From the NCBI GenBank assembly GCA_039208045.1, contig JBCCRH010000356.1, positions 1 to 6,571 of the forward strand: a DNA stretch of 6,571 nucleotides, given 5' to 3'. This document shows, piece by piece, positions 5,227 to 6,571 of this stretch (position 1 is the stretch's first letter; each line of letters begins with the position of its first letter). The notes under the pieces were generated by a model, which saw only the letters and a program-made list of their open reading frames with translations, was not told where the DNA came from and did not search any database. This DNA comes from JBCCRH01 sp039208045 (GTDB lineage Bacteria; Bacteroidota; Bacteroidia; Chitinophagales; Saprospiraceae). Position numbers and translations under genes: made by a program.

Positions 5227-6571
5227 TTGAAGAATAGCATACTAACAGCAGGAATTTTACTGATACTTACCATTCGTATTTTTGCTCAAAACAATGTCCC
5301 TCCCTCCGATGAAGAGGCATTGCCTAGTATAGAATTTTCCTTAGAAGGAGGTTTCTATGAAGTGCCCCTCTCTGTCGAATTGTATGCTCCCGGTGCCAAA
5401 ATCTACTACACCCTTGATGGGCGCCTTCCTTCCAAGTACACCAACCGCTACAGAGGAGCCATTACCATAGAAGACACCAAAGTACTGCGTGCTATTGCCT
5501 ACGAGGGCGATCAGGTAAGTCCCGTCTTTAGCCAGACTTATTTTATTGATGAGCCTGCTACTGATTTGGCAGTGGTGTCAATTAGCGTCTCCCCTCGCTT
5601 ACTTTTTGACCCAGCAAAAGGGCTGTTTGTACAGGGTAATAATGCCATTGATACGCTCTGGAAAAAGCCAGGTGCTAACTTTTGGAGTCGCCGAGAGCTG
5701 GCCGCCAATATTGAGCTATTTGAATCCGATGGGCGCTGCGTCTATCGCAATCTGTCGGGTTTTCGCCTCTTTGGGGGAATGAGTCGTTTGTTTCCACAAA
5801 AATCGATGGCGATCGTTGCGCGAAAGCGCTACGGAAAAAAGCGCTTCGACCACCCCATTTTTGGAGAACAGGGACTGAAGAAGTTTAAATTCTTGGTGTT
5901 GCGTAATTCTGGTAGCGACTTTGGTAAATCGCATTTCCGCGATGCTATGATGACGGCCTTAGTGGACGATTGGGATATGGAAAAGCAAGATTTTAGACCT
6001 GCGCATGTATATATCAATGGCAATTACTGGGGCCTTTTTCACATCCGTGAAAAAGTGAATCGCTACTTCATTGCAGGCCACCAAGAGGTGGACAAGGATA
6101 GCCTCGACCTACTAGAGCACCAATATGTGCGCAAGCGGGGAAGCAAGCGGCATTACCTGCGCCTGATGGACTATCTGGAGCAGCACGACTTGAGCAAGCC
6201 TGAGCATTATGCCTATGTAGAATCCCAGATGGATATTGATAATTTTATGAATTATCAGATTGCACAAATCTATTTCGATAATCGAGATGCAGGGGGGAAC
6301 ATCAAGTACTGGCGCCCCCAAACACCAAACGGCCGTTGGCGCTGGATCCTTTACGATACCGACTGGGGCTTCGGCTTACACGACCCCAAAGCTTACCGGC
6401 ATAATGCCTTGGCATTTCATACCAAACCCAACGGCCCAGTATGGCCCAACCCACCGTGGAGTACCTTCATTTTGCGAAAGCTACTCGAAAACCCCACTTT
6501 TAGGCAGACCTTCGTCAATCGCTTTGCCGATCACCTCAATGTTTCCTTTAGCGAAGCTAGAGTGATGAACA
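5227..6571 (+). CDS. Secreted CotH kinase family protein with N-terminal chitobiase C-terminal-type domain, 3' partial
   Basis: Exported protein with a CotH atypical kinase domain; Bacillus CotH phosphorylates spore coat proteins, but the role in Bacteroidota is unknown. The frame has a stop at 5218-5220 and no ATG until about codon 185, so the TTG at 5227 is the best start. It yields a textbook signal peptide: MKN, hydrophobic SILTAGILLILTIRI, cleavage likely after FA-Q (20/21). Residues about 41-107 form a chitobiase/beta-hexosaminidase C-terminal-type domain (GFYEVPLSVEL, IYYTLDGRLPS, AIAYEGDQVSPVFSQTYFI). The CotH domain runs from about 116: GMSRLFPQKS with K192 as probable ATP lysine, RNSGSDF (226-232), YINGNYWGLFHIREKVN (262-278), IYFDNRDAGGNIKYWRP (348-364), and the metal-binding WILYDTDWGFG with D377 and D379. 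448 codons are visible. Bacteroidota relatives often carry lamin-tail or type IX sorting domains downstream; not visible here. Confidence 0.92.
   Translation, partial: MKNSILTAGILLILTIRIFAQNNVPPSDEEALPSIEFSLEGGFYEVPLSVELYAPGAKIYYTLDGRLPSKYTNRYRGAITIEDTKVLRAIAYEGDQVSPVFSQTYFIDEPATDLAVVSISVSPRLLFDPAKGLFVQGNNAIDTLWKKPGANFWSRRELAANIELFESDGRCVYRNLSGFRLFGGMSRLFPQKSMAIVARKRYGKKRFDHPIFGEQGLKKFKFLVLRNSGSDFGKSHFRDAMMTALVDDWDMEKQDFRPAHVYINGNYWGLFHIREKVNRYFIAGHQEVDKDSLDLLEHQYVRKRGSKRHYLRLMDYLEQHDLSKPEHYAYVESQMDIDNFMNYQIAQIYFDNRDAGGNIKYWRPQTPNGRWRWILYDTDWGFGLHDPKAYRHNALAFHTKPNGPVWPNPPWSTFILRKLLENPTFRQTFVNRFADHLNVSFSEARVMN

Noticed and set aside
6260..6565. 101-codon plus-strand open frame inside the CotH gene
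   Set aside because: It overlaps the conserved CotH motifs in another frame and has no recognisable domain.

Overview
The window looks like chromosomal DNA of a Bacteroidota bacterium, probably a free-living or marine Saprospiria-like lineage. The phylum call is fairly firm: it rests on a small DUF3276 (PUR-alpha-like) protein, a CotH kinase fused to a chitobiase-type domain, a PIN_3/RHH toxin-antitoxin pair of a type common in this phylum, weak Shine-Dalgarno sequences throughout, and one promoter candidate matching the Bacteroidota pattern (TTG, 20 nt, TAnnTTTG). The finer placement is only an impression. No rRNA, tRNA, CRISPR array or insertion sequence was seen.

Positions 1-2166, plus strand: the 3' part of an AlkA-type DNA glycosylase (start outside the window), a complete zinc-dependent AstE/AspA-family deacylase that follows or overlaps it by a few bases, then a compact type II toxin-antitoxin operon. 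That operon consists of a ribbon-helix-helix DUF6364-like antitoxin coupled by an ATGA overlap to a PIN-domain ribonuclease toxin. It is AT-richer than its neighbours and seems to have its own promoter and operator at the end of the deacylase gene.

Positions 2176-5028, minus strand: in transcription order, the DUF3276 nucleic-acid-binding protein, a RadC-family JAB/JAMM protein and a full-length MsbA/MdlB-type ABC exporter half-transporter. A strong GC-rich hairpin separates DUF3276 from radC, and a 72-bp gap separates radC from the ABC gene. The ABC gene ends only 9 bp from the toxin gene, tail to tail.

Positions 5029-6571: a 198-bp AT-rich divergent intergenic region, then the first 448 codons of a secreted CotH-family protein kinase on the plus strand. 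It has a signal peptide and an N-terminal chitobiase/beta-hexosaminidase C-terminal-type domain, and it must use a non-ATG start, most likely TTG at 5227. It runs off the window.

Most genes belong to well-known families and I see no clearly new multi-gene system. The best leads are the regulatory layout of the toxin-antitoxin operon, the REP-like palindrome upstream of radC, and the CotH gene that ATG-biased gene calling would miss or truncate.
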